Below are positions 22,531 through 33,289 of a DNA stretch of 64,000 nucleotides, one piece after another. The notes under the pieces were generated by a model that saw nothing but the letters and a program-made list of their open reading frames with translations, was not told the DNA's origin and did not search any database. This DNA comes from Selaginella moellendorffii (taxonomy: Eukaryota; Streptophyta; Lycopodiopsida; Selaginellales; Selaginellaceae). A program made the translations under genes and the position numbers. The first letter of the stretch is position 1, and every line of letters starts with the position of its first letter. The DNA lies in the NCBI RefSeq assembly GCF_000143415.4, contig NW_003314271.1:1946694-2010693 (forward strand), given 5' to 3'.

Positions 22531-22549
22531 CATGTTACTATGATATCAA
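22531..22549 (-). promoter_or_regulatory. Degenerate primer-binding site (initiator Met tRNA type)
   Basis: Minus strand TTGATATCATAGTAACATG differs at a few positions from TTGGTATCAGAGC-type plant primer sites and directly abuts the 5' LTR. Confidence 0.7.
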
Positions 22550-22651
22550 TAAAACAAACAAGAGAGTAAACTTTAAGCCAACTTCTCAACTCTTAAAGTT
22601 AAATCCCACAAGCTATAAAATATTTTTGGAATATTTTTGTGATTTGTGTCA
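22550..22651 (-). repeat. 5' LTR of the 17.9-22.7 kb element
   Basis: 102 bp, aligned end to end with the left LTR and bordered by the primer-binding site. Its outer edge is 116 bp upstream of the FO synthase start codon. Confidence 0.8.
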
Positions 22652-22767
22652 AACTCAATCACGTGGGGGTTTACTGTCTCTAGACACCTACCTTTTGTTA
22701 AAATTGCATGTGATGGGGAACCCAAAAGAAGCATTGTAACTTGGGTTAACACTTGCTCGATCGAGCA

Positions 22768-25700
22768 ATGTTAGACGTGCGCCAGGCACTGCGCCATCGG
22801 AATCCAGGCTACCTCCAGCTCGCCAGCACTGCTGCCACCAGCATTTCGACGAGGAGGTGCAGAATCAGATGCGAGGCTTCTTCCACCAGGGAATCTCTGG
22901 CGCTGATAGTGCAGCACTGCGCAAAAGGTGAGAACTATCCCCAGATCGATGAGAGAATCTTGCTCGACGTCGGTGGCCTTGATCTCCGATTGCTCATGAC
23001 CTCCGCTGCCGCAATCCGTGACTCTAGGCCCGACTCTAGTATCATCACTTTCTCGCCAAAGGCATTTATTCCTTTGACGAGAGCATGCCGGGATTCCTGT
23101 GGCTACTGCGCTTTTGCTCGAGCTCCAAAGCCTGGGAAGCCGGTTTATATGTCTCTGGACGAAGTTTTGAGCGTTGCTAGCCGCGCTGCGGAGCTGGGAT
23201 GCACGGAGGCACTCTTTACACTCGGGGACAAGCCAGAACTTCTTTATCCACAGGCCAAAGAAGAGGTAAGTTCTTCGAAGTTTTAAAAAGGAGGACTTTC
23301 ATGTTTCTGCAATGACCTTTACTTTCTTTCTTCCTTTGTGCTTTTGCAGCTTGCGTCACTGGGCCACTCCACGACTATTGAGTATGTTGCTGAGGCTGCT
23401 AAGTTAGTGCTCGAGAAAACTGGACTTCTTCCTCATGTCAATGCAGGGGTGATGTGCAAAGAAGACGTGTCACTTCTGAGAAGCGTCTCCGTTAGTCAGG
23501 GCTTGATGCTTGAGTCGACTGCTTCGAGCCTTGCTGAACCCGGCGGCCCGCACTTTAATTGTCCAGACAAAGTTCCCTCCGCCCGGATTGCAACTATTGC
23601 AATCGCAGGCATGTAACTTTTCATTTGTTAACTCCTTCCTTTCTGTACTCTAAACTTTTGTTCAGGTGAGCTCAAGGTGCCTTTCACGTCCGGCCTGCTG
23701 GTTGGTATTGGTGAAACCAGGTCCGATCGAATCAAGAGCTTGCTGCTCCTACGTGGGCTTCATGAAAAATATGGCCATATCCAGGAGCTCATCATTCAGA
23801 ACTTTCGAGCAAAGAAAGGCACCCCAATGGAAAATGCAGCAGAGCCAAATATTGACGAGCTCCTGTGGACTGTAGCCATGGCACGGATTTTATTCGGTCC
23901 AGACATGAGCATTCAAGCGCCACCAAACTTGACACCAAGGCAAGTGAACCATGACCTCAGTTTGCACTGGACTTTAACGATGTTGCAGAGATGACACAAA
24001 AGAAGGAGTTGAGTGGGAGCTTCTTATCAATGCAGGAATAAACGACTGGGGCGGAATTTCTCCCTTAACAAGAGATTGGGTGAATCCCGAGGTGCTTCCT
24101 TTCTTTGATTCTGTTTTCTTTTATCATTTCTTCTAATGTCATACTCTGATTGCCTGTTTTGCAGCTACCGTGGCCGCACATCAGAAGCTTAGCCAGTGCG
24201 ACAATGCAGTGCGACAAACTACTCGTTCCAAGGCTGCCTGTATACCCGTCATATATTCGCAACTTTTCGTCGTGGCTGGTATAGCGTTGTTTTTGGAAAA
24301 GCTTGTCCACTTCCTCTTGACTTACGTTTTGCCAGGATCCCAACGTCTTGCGATATGCACTCGCAAGCTCTAACAGTCTGGGCTACGGTCGAGCGGATCC
24401 TTGGTCACCAGGTTGCAATGCTACCACTGACTGGAGTCAAATGAACAACGCTACAACCTCATCTGTTTATGTCGGCATACAGGGAAATGTTTCGTGCAAT
24501 GCCTGTACGTAGGCTTCAGTTTTCCTTGCGTCTGTTAAACTTCTGTTTGTTTTTTTTTAATAGCCGCGAGAGCAAGCAGCCGTGTGGAATATATAGTGGA
24601 TAAGGGCGTGGCAGGAGAGGATTTGACCAGAGTACATTGTTGCTTTGTCAACTCACTGACTTATCCATTTCTTGTGTCAGGATGAAATAACTATGCTATT
24701 CTATTCCATGGGACCAGATTTTGACTATATATGTTCTTCAGCGAATAGGCTACGTGAATCAGTAAATGGGAATAAGGTAACGAAGTTTTGACGCGCGCAC
24801 ATTTTGATTGTATTTTCAGGTAACATATGTTGTAAACAGAAACATCAACTATACCAACGTTTGTAGCTACAAATGCCAATTCTGCGCTTTCAGGTATCTT
24901 GTCGCACTGTGAAATAAGACCTTTTAAACTTGTATGTATCAGCAAAGGAAAGCAGAACGAGAATCTAAGAGGAAAGCCATACAGGTTGATACTTGATTGC
25001 TTTGATGCTCTCAGTTCTAATTATGTCTTTTCGTAGCTTGTCACTGGAAGAAATATCTCGTAGGACTATTGAAGCCCGTGAAAGAGGAGCGACGGAAGTA
25101 TGCATGCAGGTAACAAGATCTTCAGGGTATGAGATACGACGAGCTGTTTCAGGGAGGAATTCACCCCGATTACACTGGCGAAACATACTTGGAAATTCTG
25201 AAAACTGTGAAATCAGCGGTGCCTGGTATCCACGTGCATGCATTCTCGCCTTTGGAAGTTTACCAAGGTGCTTCAACCAGCAACATGAGGTACTCAATTG
25301 TCGAGATGTGAACGTCCGTGGCTCGGTTTATTTTAATTCTCTGGCTTCCAGTGTTGAAGAGTTCCTTGTGCAGTTGAAGGCCGCTGGACTTGGTTCTCTT
25401 CCTGGAACTGCAGCCGAGGTAACAAATTTCGGTGTGCTTGTATGACTTGATCAGTGATGGTAGCAGATCTTAGACGACGAGGTGCGAAACGTTTTGTGTC
25501 CTGACAAACTCAAAACAAACCAGTGGCTCGAGGTAATGCGTGTTCGAGTTCCATATCGAAACTTGCCAAGATTTTTACTAGGTGATGGAAGCTGCTCATA
25601 GTATTGGATTGAAGACTACATCAACCATTATGTTCGGACATATGGACTGTCCGTCTCACTGGTAAGACTTCAATTCTCGGCTCATTCTTGTGCTGGTTCA

Positions 25701-26293
25701 AAGTACGTTCACTTTCAGGGCAACGCATCTGCAACTCATTAAAAGCCTACAGAAGAAAACCGGCGGCTTCACAGAGTTTGTGCCACTACCGTTTGTACAC
25801 ATGCAGGTTTGAGACGTTGTTTGAAAGCTCTTTCTTTTCTGACCATACTGCTTCTCTAGGCTCCAATTTTTGTCAAAGGCCGGGCGAGAAAGGGGCCAAC
25901 AAGAAGGGAATGCGTCCTCATGCATGCAGTCTCTCGTCTGGTGCTGCATCCCCACATCACAAATATACAGGTACTATCGATGTATTGCTAGAGTTTAACG
26001 TGTTTTTTCCTTCAAAGTTGCAGGCTTCCTGGGTGAAAATGGGAGCCGATGGAGCTCAGTTCCTTTTGGCTGTTGGCTGTAACGACATGGGCGGCTGCTT
26101 GATGAACGAGAGCATCTCAAAAGCGGCAGGGGCTTTACATGGTAAATAGAAAGCTCTGCATTCATATCTTTGATATAATTCTGCGAAACTAGGTGAAGAA
26201 CTTACAGCCTCGGCGATTAAGGAGCTCATCCATTCCATGGGACGAGTTCCGGTACAGAGAAGCACTTTGTACAAAGAAATGGTCCACCACTAG
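22768..26293 (+). CDS. FO synthase, bifunctional CofG-CofH (FbiC-type) radical SAM enzyme
   Basis: Multi-exon gene starting at the first ATG with a possible organelle presequence of about 40 residues (Ser/Arg-rich). The CofG half has [14 protein letters not shown] (C-x3-C-x2-C radical SAM cluster), [67 protein letters not shown] and [21 protein letters not shown] linker ([10 protein letters not shown] ... SWLDPNV) leads to the CofH half: [19 protein letters not shown] with QFCAFS (second cluster), [58 protein letters not shown] and [10 protein letters not shown]-like [17 protein letters not shown]. The enzyme makes the 5-deazaflavin FO from 5-amino-6-ribitylaminouracil and tyrosine. In some green algae FO serves as photolyase antenna. 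Two introns need GC donors (23609-23665 and 23940-23988). A retrotransposon LTR lies 116 bp upstream. Confidence 0.95.
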
Positions 26294-26428
26294 TGGTGAG
26301 TTTCCCATTCATTCAAGAAAACCATTCTAACTTTTTACTAGAATGGATGAAGAATATGGCAATCGAAGTCTCTTGAGGTAAGCCTTTTATACATACACAT
26401 AATACAGTTTTTCGTTTCATACAACTGT

Positions 26429-27208
26429 TTAATATCCCTTGTGGTGGTGTTGCAAGAAAGGGTGCCTCAAGGCTTCGTCCAGTGTTATTCTCTTTGCCGG
26501 ATCATTGTCGATCATCTTGTTGATAAGATCCATCGCCGCGGCTGGGCACTGTTGGAAATCTATCTTCCGATCTTCGGGAGCCTTTAGCTCCAGCATGAAG
26601 TAAAGGATGAGTCCCAACGCGTACACGTCCACCCTCTCATCGTAGCTTCCCTGGAATATCATCTCTGGGGCCATGTAGTTCCAGGTGCCCGTCACCTCGT
26701 GGAGCTTGCCTCCCTTTTCAATCTCCACAGCCGTGCCAAAATCGCCGACCTTGAGCTCCCGTTTCTTCGTTACCAAAACGTTCTCCGGCTTGAGATCCCG
26801 GTGAACAATTCCGGCGTGATGCATTGCTTTGATTGTCTTGACGAGATGCCGAAAGTGTTGGGCTATTTGGATCTTATCGTACTCGATCACGCCGGTGGCC
26901 ATGGCCGTGACTAGGTCGCACTCGCACAATTCCATAACCATGCAGGAACACGTTGAATCGCAGTGCGCCTTTTTAAGGCACACCACTCCGTGAAGGTTAT
27001 GAAGCTTCTTCATTATCGCCGCTTCATGGCTTTGAGATTTCTCCCTCTCAACGTCCAGTATCTTACACGCCACCTTTTTCTTCTTGATCCACCTCGACTT
27101 CTCCCGCAGCTCGAACACTCCACCGTACGCGCCTCGCCCAAGCTCACGAAGAACGTCGTAGTGTGCGGTCACCCACTCCGGCATAACAACAGTCGCCGCA
27201 CACGCCAT
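26429..27208 (-). CDS. Intronless serine/threonine protein kinase, PPCK/CAMK-like
   Basis: A 259-residue single-domain kinase with no introns. All core motifs are present: LGRGAYGGVF (glycine loop), VACKILD (catalytic Lys), MVMELCECDL (hinge), IVHRDLKPENVL (catalytic loop), VGDFGTAVE (DFG), GTWNYMAPEM (P+1 loop), YALGLILYFML, and ITLDEALRHPFL at the end. Size and lack of regulatory domains resemble PEP-carboxylase kinases, but the match to true PPCK is loose, so the substrate is unknown. The start used is the first ATG (27208), not the upstream TTG. It lies convergent with the FO synthase gene (135 bp apart) and 139 bp downstream of UPL7. Confidence 0.85.
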   Translation of the reverse strand: MACAATVVMPEWVTAHYDVLRELGRGAYGGVFELREKSRWIKKKKVACKILDVEREKSQSHEAAIMKKLHNLHGVVCLKKAHCDSTCSCMVMELCECDLVTAMATGVIEYDKIQIAQHFRHLVKTIKAMHHAGIVHRDLKPENVLVTKKRELKVGDFGTAVEIEKGGKLHEVTGTWNYMAPEMIFQGSYDERVDVYALGLILYFMLELKAPEDRKIDFQQCPAAAMDLINKMIDNDPAKRITLDEALRHPFLQHHHKGY

Positions 27209-27347
27209 AGCTCCGAAGAAATGAGCGCGTCTATTCTTACGCAAAAGGGGCGAGCAAGGGTTCTAAAGAGGGATTTTTATACTGTTCCGTAACCTTTTGA
27301 GATGACGTGGCATTTCGTGCTTATTTTAGATTAATATTAAATTGGAG

Positions 27348-30300
27348 TTAGGAAAGCTCAAAACCAGAATTGGAGCGGATTGCGTACTGAAGCTTTTCTC
27401 TGAGAGTTCCAATGCGCCTGTATGCAGGTAGCTTCGTTGCAACGAAACCGAGAGTAAGTGAAAATGCGGTGAGAAAAGTCGGGAGCGCAGCAAACCTTCA
27501 ATATGTTATAGCAAGTAGACGCGCTTGGGAGTCGATCGACATCTTGGCCAGCTAGAAACGTCCACACTGGAGCATCACTTGTCACCTAAGAAAGAAAAAC
27601 GGGAACGAGCTAAAACCGTTGATGCTTAAGATTGCCAAACCTTGTGGATTGTAAACGGAGGCTGCAAGTGTTTGAATCCCAGCAAAGGTGCACGAGAGCA
27701 GCTCGTTACAAATTTGAGCACAGCGCATCTTTCTTTGACATCGAGTTGCTCAAGCACCTGGGACAGTTTCCACGCTCAAAACAGCACCAAATAATAGCAG
27801 GTAGTTTCCTTACCTCCCAAAACAGCTTGACCGTGCGGCTGGTTACACTGTAACCTCCAGTGTACCGGGTGTTGGCCTTCAAGTCGTTCACGTCGAAGTC
27901 GTGCTCTTCACCTGAAAGAAGCTGCAACGAGATCTTCAGGACGGTGTTGTAGACAAAAGATAGCATACCTGGTTAAATTCCTTGGCATTAAACAAACCCA
28001 GCCACGAAGGAGAGATTAAATCTGTAAGGCCTCTCACAAACGCATTAACTACTGGTCGCACCTAAGAACAAAGACAAACGGTGCTGAGAAGAAGTTAGCA
28101 AGAGGCGACTATACCTGACGATTTAGCTTGTAATCGGCCATAGCATGGACATACTGCAGCTTGTTAGCGTCAGTCACAGGGATTTTGTCTCCTCCCTGCA
28201 CCAGATCAATAACCTTTCGCTTTCCAAAATATTCTTCCGTTACAGTGAAGTCCAGAGCCATATCTGAAACGTCACCTTCATAATTCTGTCAACGAAACAT
28301 TAGACAGCCAAGTTTTTGAAAACGACCAAAACCAACCTTGAGGTACATCAGATTCCGATGAAGTTCACCATCGAGACTAGAGAGATCGTCAATAGGACAG
28401 TAACGACCCAGGATCTTGGATACGAATACTGGAGAAAATAAATGTTCCAGCAGAATACCTTCGTACAAGGCCTTCCCAACGATGCGACCCAAAAACTCAA
28501 TCGTTCGTAATCCCTGACCAAGGCTGCTCGCAGCTGGATGAGGAAACAAAAACCGTTCTTCCGTGGCAGTTTGTTGAAACAAGCCGTAGCTACAGGAGGT
28601 ACGTTAAACCGATTATATAGATTATAAGTCTGATTGCTTACCCAGGATCAAATGCAGCTTTCGCCAAGTCCGTAAGGAACTCTTTAAAAAGCCCGCCATA
28701 GTCGAGCCCTGCTTCCGTAAGACCATGCTCGTTCACAAAGGAAACGTTGATGCAGCCTTTAAATCTTGCGCCCAAGGCACCAAGCTGTTGAAAGCCATCT
28801 TCGACAATACGATCTCTTCGAATCGAAATCTCTATCGAACCGGGACCCGGTCCTACTATTTCCCCTTCTATTTTCCTCAAAGTTTTATCGCTGTTGATAA
28901 ACTCCCGAAAGATTTGCACTCTGCCAACGTAGTCAGTACGAGCATGCAACAAAGAATGAGATACCTCTCCTCAAATGGTAACACGTGAGGCATGGTCGTC
29001 AATATGGAGCCAATTGCTGACGCTTCTCCCGCTTTCGAGACCGACGCGGCTTCGTGTGCTCTTGCAGCTGCAGCAATAGCAGGTCGCATTTCCGTGGCAG
29101 GCGCAAGCCATAATGCAGCTGGGCAGAAGCTGCGCCGGCTATCCCTTTCATACAATGCTCGTAAACACCTAGTCGAAGCTTCCATCAGCGTCGCATATTG
29201 AGTCCTTCCAGCCAAAAAGAAGCCATGATAGAGCATAGTGTTTAGAGCAGCACTTATCAGCCTTTGCTCGTCGATGGAAAAGGGAACCTGCAACAATCGC
29301 TAAGACAACCCGCCATGCATCAAAAGGACGAGCTGTACCTGCTTGTCGTAAAACTCGTTGTCGTCAAGAACGAGTAGCAAATGCGCATACAGCGTGCAGA
29401 AAAGCGTTAGAACTGAAGCTGCATCCTCTGAAAGAGCAGCCGGGCCACCCTTCAACTGTTCAATATGCCACTGACCATCGTCATGCACTTCAGAAATGGA
29501 CTCGCTGGAGGCAGACTTTGTTCTCTTCAGGAAAGTATTAGCCAGCTTGCTTGAAAGTTGACGTGAACTCTGTTCTTTTGCTGGTAAGGCTCCCCTGCTC
29601 TCTGGCATCTTCACAATTTTTAGTTGTATGCTGCTCATGAACCAGTTCCAAAGCTGCGGAAGAAGTTCCTTGGTAAATGCTAGCACGTTTAGCACGGGTA
29701 GCGCACCTCCTCCAAAGTTCAAAACTGAGAATGTTGTGAGCAAGTAAGAGTAGAGCCTTGCAATGTTTGGGAGCCCAACGGATGATGATGTAGCCTTCTC
29801 CAAAAGCTGTAACACTTGTCGTTGATCAAACAGTGGTCTTAGGAGACGAATGAAGGAGTCCAAAGCAGCGCCACCACACCGAGAATGCAGCTCGGTATAA
29901 TCTTCAGTATCCTCATCGCCGGAGTCTTCATAACTTCTTTTCCTCTCTCGAACTTCCTCAATCCAAGGTGTCATACTGTGCAGGAGGCAACAAACTGCTT
30001 CCACGAAATGACTGTACATTGGTTCGCTCAGAGATCCAACTGAAACGATGCTTACGACGTTGGTGAGACTCCATGCTTGATGTGGAACATTGCTGTCCTT
30101 TTCTGACAAAACGGTAATGCCAAAAGTCTGCTTAAGTAGAAAAAACTTAGTTTTCATCTAGCATAGAATCTCTTGAGCAACCAACCTTGTACGCGCGAAG
30201 GCAAACAGCCAAAACATTTTCATGTTGAAAGGCAGGAACGAGACCTGCAGGAAGACGTTCTATGAGGCATGGAACTGTTAAAACGTGTCTACATATTTGT

Positions 30301-31303
30301 GCTGCTGCTTTGCCTTTCCAGTCTTCCAAATCTCGAGCGTACCTTTGACACGAAAGCTCGGCAGCAATAGCGTGGAACGGACGAAATGCCATGGTGATCA
30401 AACTGGCAGTCACTAAGAAGCTTTCCTTGGTTTCAAGATCTGCCGTATTGCCTTCCATTAGATACGCATGAGCTGCGTAGTAAAACCCGCTGTTTCCTGC
30501 TCCAAACCACTGCACTATCTCTGAAGTTACGGCACCTGTTTCTCGCTGTCTGTCCTCAAACCCGTTCCACAACTTCGAATCGGTCAGTGTTACCAATAGT
30601 CGCATGGCCAGTGCCAGTAAGGAAGTGGAAACCGCATCGCTACGTCGCCTTCCTATGAGAATAGCCGAGCAGATTGTTAAGAGTCGATGAACTTGATAGA
30701 ACCACTGAGCTTTTCGACTCGGTGTGCCGCAAGCAAGTTTGCAAAAATTCCTGGCATCTAAAGAAGAAAGTTAAATAGAGAAAAATCGATGCTGCTACTC
30801 ACACCTGGAAAGTTTACGCTTTGAAGAAGAGCTTGGAAACAAATTGAGACGCGCTGGAGATCCTTGACGAAGAAACTTCGTGTAAGCCAGCTTAAGTTCC
30901 TCGTAAAGAAGATAAATGGCCTGAGAATATCATCTGCAAACGCTTCGGCACTGACAATGCCCGATCGATGAATTTCCTCAACCCGCTCGTCCCACAGCAG
31001 CTGGATGGCATTCACGGCAATTCTCGCCGCCCGGCGGCTCCTCCAGATCCTCTAAAACACCAGAGATTATGCGATTTTCGGGCAAAACGATCGGCCTGGC
31101 TCACCTGAACCGTCAGTGTTGCTGCCAGCGTTCTCCTCTGGAGGACTCGAGAAGCTCGATCCCTGGCGATTTTCTCCAGCAACACATCCCTGGAATCCTC
31201 CTTGGCGCTGGCGCCGCGCAGCGACACCTGATCAAAGCCACATTTTCAGAGGATCTAAATGACCTAGAATTTCTCTTACGCGGCCTGTCAATGGCGCCTC
31301 CAT
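27348..31303 (-). CDS. UPL7: HECT-type E3 ubiquitin ligase UPL7
   Basis: Exon 1 encodes MEAPLTGR and joins to [20 protein letters not shown], which is the conserved UPL7 N-terminus. An IQ-like segment ([12 protein letters not shown]) follows, then long helical exons (30605-30147, 30157-29300, 29296-28877). The HECT domain begins near [20 protein letters not shown] and [11 protein letters not shown], continues with [20 protein letters not shown] and [20 protein letters not shown], and ends with [13 protein letters not shown], whose Cys is the thioester site. The last exon reads [11 protein letters not shown] and ends FELS. It transfers ubiquitin to unknown substrates. Introns are short throughout. 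The IQ and SLRGASAKE segments distinguish UPL7 from UPL6 and others. Confidence 0.92.
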
Positions 31304-31741
31304 TGGCGCTCCCGGGCACTACACTGTGAAAGAAAAAGACCAGGGAGACGCATCGCCGCCGCCCGTCACATCCACATCCAACGGCCACAACCCTGACAGC
31401 CTGTTGGCGCATCCAACCGTTGGATCTAACGGTGGAGACAACTCACAAAGCGTGAGATAGGGGATGCCGGCTTTGTCAGCGCAATGAGGAAATGTGGGCG
31501 GCATTCGCAGGAATGTTTAGCTCGCGCCATAGCGCCATGGATACAGCTGTGAGGCGGGATCGCGCATTCCCTAGTCAGGAGATCGGGGGCGCGGATGCGT
31601 GGATTTGCCGCGGCCAGGTTCTTGCCATCGCTGATCTTTGGAAACCTAGAGATCTGAGGTACACTGATTAGCAAATGCGAGTGCCAGGCAATGGAATTTT
31701 GGTGTGTTTTCTTTCCAGCAGTGCCTGAGACGCCCGCAAAG
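31304..31741. promoter_or_regulatory. Divergent intergenic region UPL7 / sugar-phosphate translocator
   Basis: 438 bp between start codons on opposite strands; presumed to contain both promoters. GC-rich, no clear TATA box. Confidence 0.45.
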
Positions 31742-33289
31742 ATGATCAATCGATCGCTGCTGTTGACGTATTTGTACCTTCTAATTTACATCACGCTTTC
31801 TTCTGGCGTGATNNNNNNNNNNNNNNNNNNNNNNNNNNNNNNNNNNNNNNNNNNNNNNNNNNNNNNNNNNNNNNNNNNNNNNNNNNNNNNNNNNNNNNNN
31901 NNNNNNNNNNNNACTATGGATTTCCTTATCCCATCTCACTTACGATGATACACATGGGATTCTCTGGAGTTGTCACGTTTTTCCTTGTGCGTGTTTTGAA
32001 GGTGAGCTATTTTTTTCCGTGGAATACATGTTCTAGCGTTTTTCTTCAGGTGGTCACTCCAGTCAAAATGACGTTCGATATGTGAGTATTATCAAGCGGT
32101 TTCAATCGTTTCCTGAGGATGGTTTTTTGTTTTGGCAGATATATATCTTGCGTTGTGCCGATAAGCGCGTTTTTTGCTTCCAGCCTTTGGTATAGTATAA
32201 ACGTTTCTATACATTTCCCTAAGCTTTTGCATGGTTTCAGGTTTGGAAACACTGCTTATCTCTACATTTCCGTGGCTTTCATCCAGATGCTCAAAGCTTT
32301 GAGTAAGTTTCCAGCTTCCGTTTGCATAATGCTCTCACACTTTCTTTGTTGCTAGTGCCTGTAGCAACATTCATGATGGCTGTTTCGTGCGGAACGGATA
32401 AAGCTAGATGGGATCTGTTTCTAAACATGCTGCTCGTCAGCGTTGGAGTGGCAGTTTCTTCTTACGGTGAAATCCACTTCAACGTCATCGGTACATTCTT
32501 CCAAGTGACAGGGATTGTCTGTGAAGCTCTGCGACTAGTACTCACGCAAGTACTTCTGCAAAAGAAGGGCCTGACATTGAACCCCATCACCAGTTTATAT
32601 TACATCGCCCCATGCAGGTATGTGACTTCTGGTTTCCCCTTTAGATTGTAAAATTCTGTTTTTGTTTTAGTTTTTTGTTCTTGTTTTTCCCCTGGATTGT
32701 TTTGGAGAAGCCGGCTATGGAAGTTGAACACTGGAAATTTAGCTTCTGGGTGTTTTTTACGAATGCACTGTGTGCTCTGGCGCTGAACTTCTCAATCTTC
32801 CTCGTGATTGGGAGGACAGGGGCTCTCACTGTCAGAGTGGCCGGAGTCCTGAAAGACTGGCTGCTGATAGCGCTTGGAACCATCCTTTTCCCAGAATCCA
32901 AGCTCACGGGATTAAATATCATCGGATACGCTATTGGTAACGCTGTCTCAAATCATGCATCAGTGCTAATATTTTGGAACTCGGTGTTTTCAGCACTCTC
33001 CGGAGTTGTGCTGTACAACTATTTGAAAATGCGGGACGCAACCATTGTCCACCAGATTTCTCTTGTGGATGTAGACAAGCCAAAGGTTTGGAACCACGAC
33101 CCGGTTGCTCAAGTCTTTTACTAAAGACGCGTGTATGTTTCTCAGGAATGGCGGCTCGATAAGAAAGACTCCGACGTGCTCGAGAAAGATATTCCAGCCA
33201 ATGCAAGCATGCCTGTTGGAGACGAGGAGGCCCCTCTCATTCCCTCTAGTCGTTTTCAGCGTAATCAAAGTGGGAACCATGATGTATAG
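31742..33289 (+). CDS. Probable sugar phosphate/phosphate translocator (TPT/NST family), interrupted by assembly gap
   Basis: Several exons from the ATG at 31742 (MINRSLLLTYLYLLIYITLS, first membrane helix). After the gap come PISLTMIHMGFSGVVTFFLV-type helices, FGNTAYLYISVAFIQMLKAL, SYGEIHFNVIGTFFQ, CEALRLVLTQVLLQKKGLTL, NPITSLYYIAPCS, PWIVLEKPAM, FSIFLVIGRTGALTVRVAGV, LKDWLL and the final helix GYAIALSGVVLYNYLKM. This order matches the plant At3g14410/KT-KVAG subgroup of the TPT family, which sits in endomembranes. The tail EEAPLIPSS is cytosolic. Exon 2 is partly missing in the run of N at 31813-31912, which lies inside the coding region. Confidence 0.88.
31813..31912. other. Assembly gap (100 N)
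   Basis: Exactly 100 N, the usual placeholder for a gap of unknown length. It removes the end of exon 1, probably intron 1 and part of exon 2 of the translocator gene. Confidence 0.99.

Larger units (their letters stand above)
17871..22651 (-). mobile_element. Ty3/gypsy LTR retrotransposon, decayed, with ~101-bp LTRs
   Basis: LTRs at 17871-17971 and 22550-22651 align along their whole length. On the minus strand they begin TGACA; the left copy ends TTTCA. Inside the 5' LTR (right side) the minus strand reads TTGATATCATAGTAACATG, a mutated form of the initiator-Met tRNA primer site TTGGTATCAGAGC. Inside the 3' LTR (left side) is a pure purine tract, GAGGGAGGGAAGAA. Domain order on the minus strand is gag zinc knuckle, protease, RT, RNase H, integrase, which is the gypsy order. 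Every domain carries stops, so it is not autonomous. No matching target-site duplication (AGCTT versus AACTC flank it). Confidence 0.85.

Noticed and set aside
17000-22740. Possible genuine host genes in open frames of 60-110 codons
   Set aside because: The recognisable ones are gypsy gag/pol pieces in consistent order on the minus strand; the rest lack any support.
22768-26293. Bacterial contamination as the source of the FO synthase
   Set aside because: The gene has many short spliceosomal introns like its neighbours and lies in a scaffold of plant genes and plant retroelements.
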